IMG/VR virus record: IMGVR_UViG_3300033153_013649
Coordinates: 1 to 64,000 of that record
Source: a virus
Direction: 5' to 3' (one strand)
Length of the DNA stretch: 64,000 nucleotides
Shown here piece after piece: positions 62,481 to 64,000 of the stretch (position 1 is its first letter; each line of letters starts with the position of its first letter). The notes under the pieces are model-generated. The model worked only from the letters and a program-made list of their open reading frames with translations. It was not told where the DNA came from and made no database searches. Position numbers and translations under genes: made by a program.

Positions 62481-63517
62481 TTGAACATTATATTTTGAAT
62501 TCTGGATTAATAGGAGTTACGAAAGTTAGTGAAAATATTTGGAAAGCTCGCTGTCCTGTTTGTGGGGATTCTAAAAAATCATTAACTAAAAAAAGATTTA
62601 TTATAATGTTTAAAGAAAAAAGGGTGTTCTGCCATAACTGTAATTATTCTGCTACATTTGAATGGTTTTTGAAAAAAGAAAAACCCGAAATATATGATTC
62701 GTATATTAAAGATATATTATCGAAGTCTAAAAAGAGGGAAAAAATTGAATTCAAATTAGATAAAGAACTTATTCAAAGAAGAAAAAAATCATTTAATGAA
62801 ATTATAAAGGTTTTTATAAAGCACGGAGGACAGAAAAATATATCTCATATAAAATTTGTATCAGATTATCTGAATTCTAGAGGATTAAACCAATTTAAAC
62901 ATAAGTTTTGGTATATTTCAAATTATACAGCATTTGTAAATGATTTAGAAAAAGCAGATAATAAATGTAATCCAAAATCAGATGAACGTCTTGTTATTCC
63001 TTTCGTTATTAATGAAACAAAAGAAATATATGCTATGCAAGGACGAGCTTTGAGAGGTCAAAATCCTAGGTATCTTACTTCAATTTTTACTGAATCAAAA
63101 GGAAAAATCTATAATTATTATAATTTGGATAAAGAATCCTCAGTTTTTATTACAGAGGGGCCAATTGATTCTTTATTTCTTCCTAATGCGTGTGCTCTCG
63201 CAGGGAGTGCGATAACCCGAGATATTCTCGAAAAGTTTAAAGAATTTCAGAAAGAAGTAATTTTTATATTTGATACTGATTTTGTGTATAACAAATCTAT
63301 TAGGAAATCTGTGAATATAATTTTAGATAATGGATTTAATATATTTTTTCCTCCTAAAAAATGGATGAAATATAAAGATATAAATGATATTGTAATAGGT
63401 GAAAGGATAACTACTAAAGATGATCTTAGAATGATTATTTTAGAAAATTCTCATAAAGGGATATTAGGAAAAACTTTATTATCAAAATATCCAATAAAGA
63501 AGGATATATTAAGATGA
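62477..63517 (+). CDS. gp61: DNA primase, T4 gp61-like
   Basis: A 346-residue primase (T4 gp61 is 342). Zinc ligands C26/C29 (ARCPVCGDS) and C52/C55 (VFCHNCNYS) bind template; TOPRIM core VFITEGPIDSLF (E227) and FIFDTDF (D266, D268) is the catalytic part. Also LVIPFVIN and AMQGRALRGQNPRYLTS, typical strands of this family. The start is TTG at 62477, overlapping the gp62 stop; no in-frame ATG precedes the zinc finger. It works with gp41 helicase to make RNA primers. Confidence 0.9.
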   Translation: MIEHYILNSGLIGVTKVSENIWKARCPVCGDSKKSLTKKRFIIMFKEKRVFCHNCNYSATFEWFLKKEKPEIYDSYIKDILSKSKKREKIEFKLDKELIQRRKKSFNEIIKVFIKHGGQKNISHIKFVSDYLNSRGLNQFKHKFWYISNYTAFVNDLEKADNKCNPKSDERLVIPFVINETKEIYAMQGRALRGQNPRYLTSIFTESKGKIYNYYNLDKESSVFITEGPIDSLFLPNACALAGSAITRDILEKFKEFQKEVIFIFDTDFVYNKSIRKSVNIILDNGFNIFFPPKKWMKYKDINDIVIGERITTKDDLRMIILENSHKGILGKTLLSKYPIKKDILR

Positions 63518-64000
63518 AAAAACTCGTGAAACTTTTTTCATATCCTGGTGCAAAATATCATATAGTTCCAATTGTTAATAAATTAATAAGTAGATTGGAT
63601 CTAGATATTTATATAGAACCTTTTTTAGGGAGTGGGGATATTTTCTTGAATCTTAATAAGGATTTTAAATTTTATACGTTGAATGATATTAGTTTTGATT
63701 TGATGAATATATGGAATACTTTTAAAGAGATAGATTACGAATTATATAAAAAAGAAATAATGTTTATAAGAAATAAATTTGGAGATATTGGAAAAGATAA
63801 AGAGGCTTATTATACTTTTAGAGATTTTTTTAATGAAAAATTTTATAAGATTTGTGGTAAAGAATATAATAGAAGAGGAATATATCTTCATATTTTAATT
63901 TCCTCTTGTATTAATCATTTAGTGAGATTTGGACCGAAAGGCTTTTCTCAATCGTATGGCAAGAGATGGAATATTCTTTCTGAATTAGATTTTAAGAATT
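63514..64000 (+). CDS. dam: DNA adenine methyltransferase, Dam/D12-class, 3' truncated by window end
   Basis: A 162-codon partial frame that continues past the window end. FSYPGAKYH (about 8-16) is the FxYPGGK motif and YIEPFLGSGDIFLNL (about 37-51) is the FxGxG SAM-binding motif of D12-class N6-adenine methylases; LISSCINHLVRFGPKG is the conserved central helix with the substrate loop. The DPPY catalytic motif would lie beyond the window. The ATG overlaps the primase stop by four bases (ATGA). Probable role: modification against host restriction. Confidence 0.85.
   Translation, partial: MKKLVKLFSYPGAKYHIVPIVNKLISRLDLDIYIEPFLGSGDIFLNLNKDFKFYTLNDISFDLMNIWNTFKEIDYELYKKEIMFIRNKFGDIGKDKEAYYTFRDFFNEKFYKICGKEYNRRGIYLHILISSCINHLVRFGPKGFSQSYGKRWNILSELDFKN

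Noticed and set aside
1-64000. tRNA or rRNA genes
   Set aside because: I found no cloverleaf-like stretch or conserved rRNA sequence; the intergenic gaps are too short, apart from the candidate origin, which shows no tRNA signature.

Overview
The window is part of a T4-like contractile-tailed phage genome. It is very AT-rich (roughly 30 % G+C by eye) and nearly gapless. Homologues of T4 head, neck, tail, baseplate, recombination, topoisomerase, late-transcription and replisome genes follow each other, with several pieces of T4 synteny kept: 21-22-23, 13-14-15-16-17-18-19, 6-7, and 33-59-32 beside 45-44-62-61. The host is not identified. Early promoters are ordinary sigma70 type (TTGACA, 17-18 nt, TATATT) and ribosome sites are AAGGA-like, so a low-GC host with canonical sigma70 signals is likely.

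Layout. 1-3.7 kb: prohead protease, scaffold and major capsid protein. 3.8-5.3 kb: a Vsr-like homing endonuclease. 5.4-13.0 kb: neck proteins, tail terminator and terminase, interleaved with small proteins whose N-termini look like capsid-targeting peptides. 13.1-17.4 kb: two tail sheath paralogues and the tail tube. 17.5-20.5 kb: a second homing endonuclease and an early-promoter gene. 20.6-38.9 kb: enlarged gp6-like and gp7-like baseplate proteins, a gp8-like protein and a fibre. 38.9-43.0 kb: a GAF-PAS sensor-like protein, a possible lysis cassette and a tube-like protein. 43-47.5 kb: uvsW, rnh, uvsY. 47.5-49.8 kb: a reverse-strand baseplate block (gp25, spike). 49.9-52.7 kb: late sigma gp55, dNMP kinase and a winged-helix protein. 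52.7-53.2 kb: iterons and an AT-rich tract, a candidate origin. 53.2-58 kb: type II topoisomerase, whose GyrB-like gene is broken into two ORFs by a split intein flanking a homing endonuclease gene. 58-64 kb: gp33, gp59, gp32, gp45, gp44, gp62, gp61 and the start of a Dam-like methylase.

How it works together. Early genes have host-type promoters. gp55, gp33 and gp45 would then direct host polymerase to TATAAATA late promoters, which are visible in front of virion genes. The prohead protease probably cuts L/I-x-E sites in scaffold, capsid and packaged proteins. The most striking system is the fractured topoisomerase: two half-genes carrying complementary intein halves, with a Vsr-type nuclease gene between them. 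Second is the putative iteron origin next to a winged-helix, initiator-like gene, unusual for a T4 relative.
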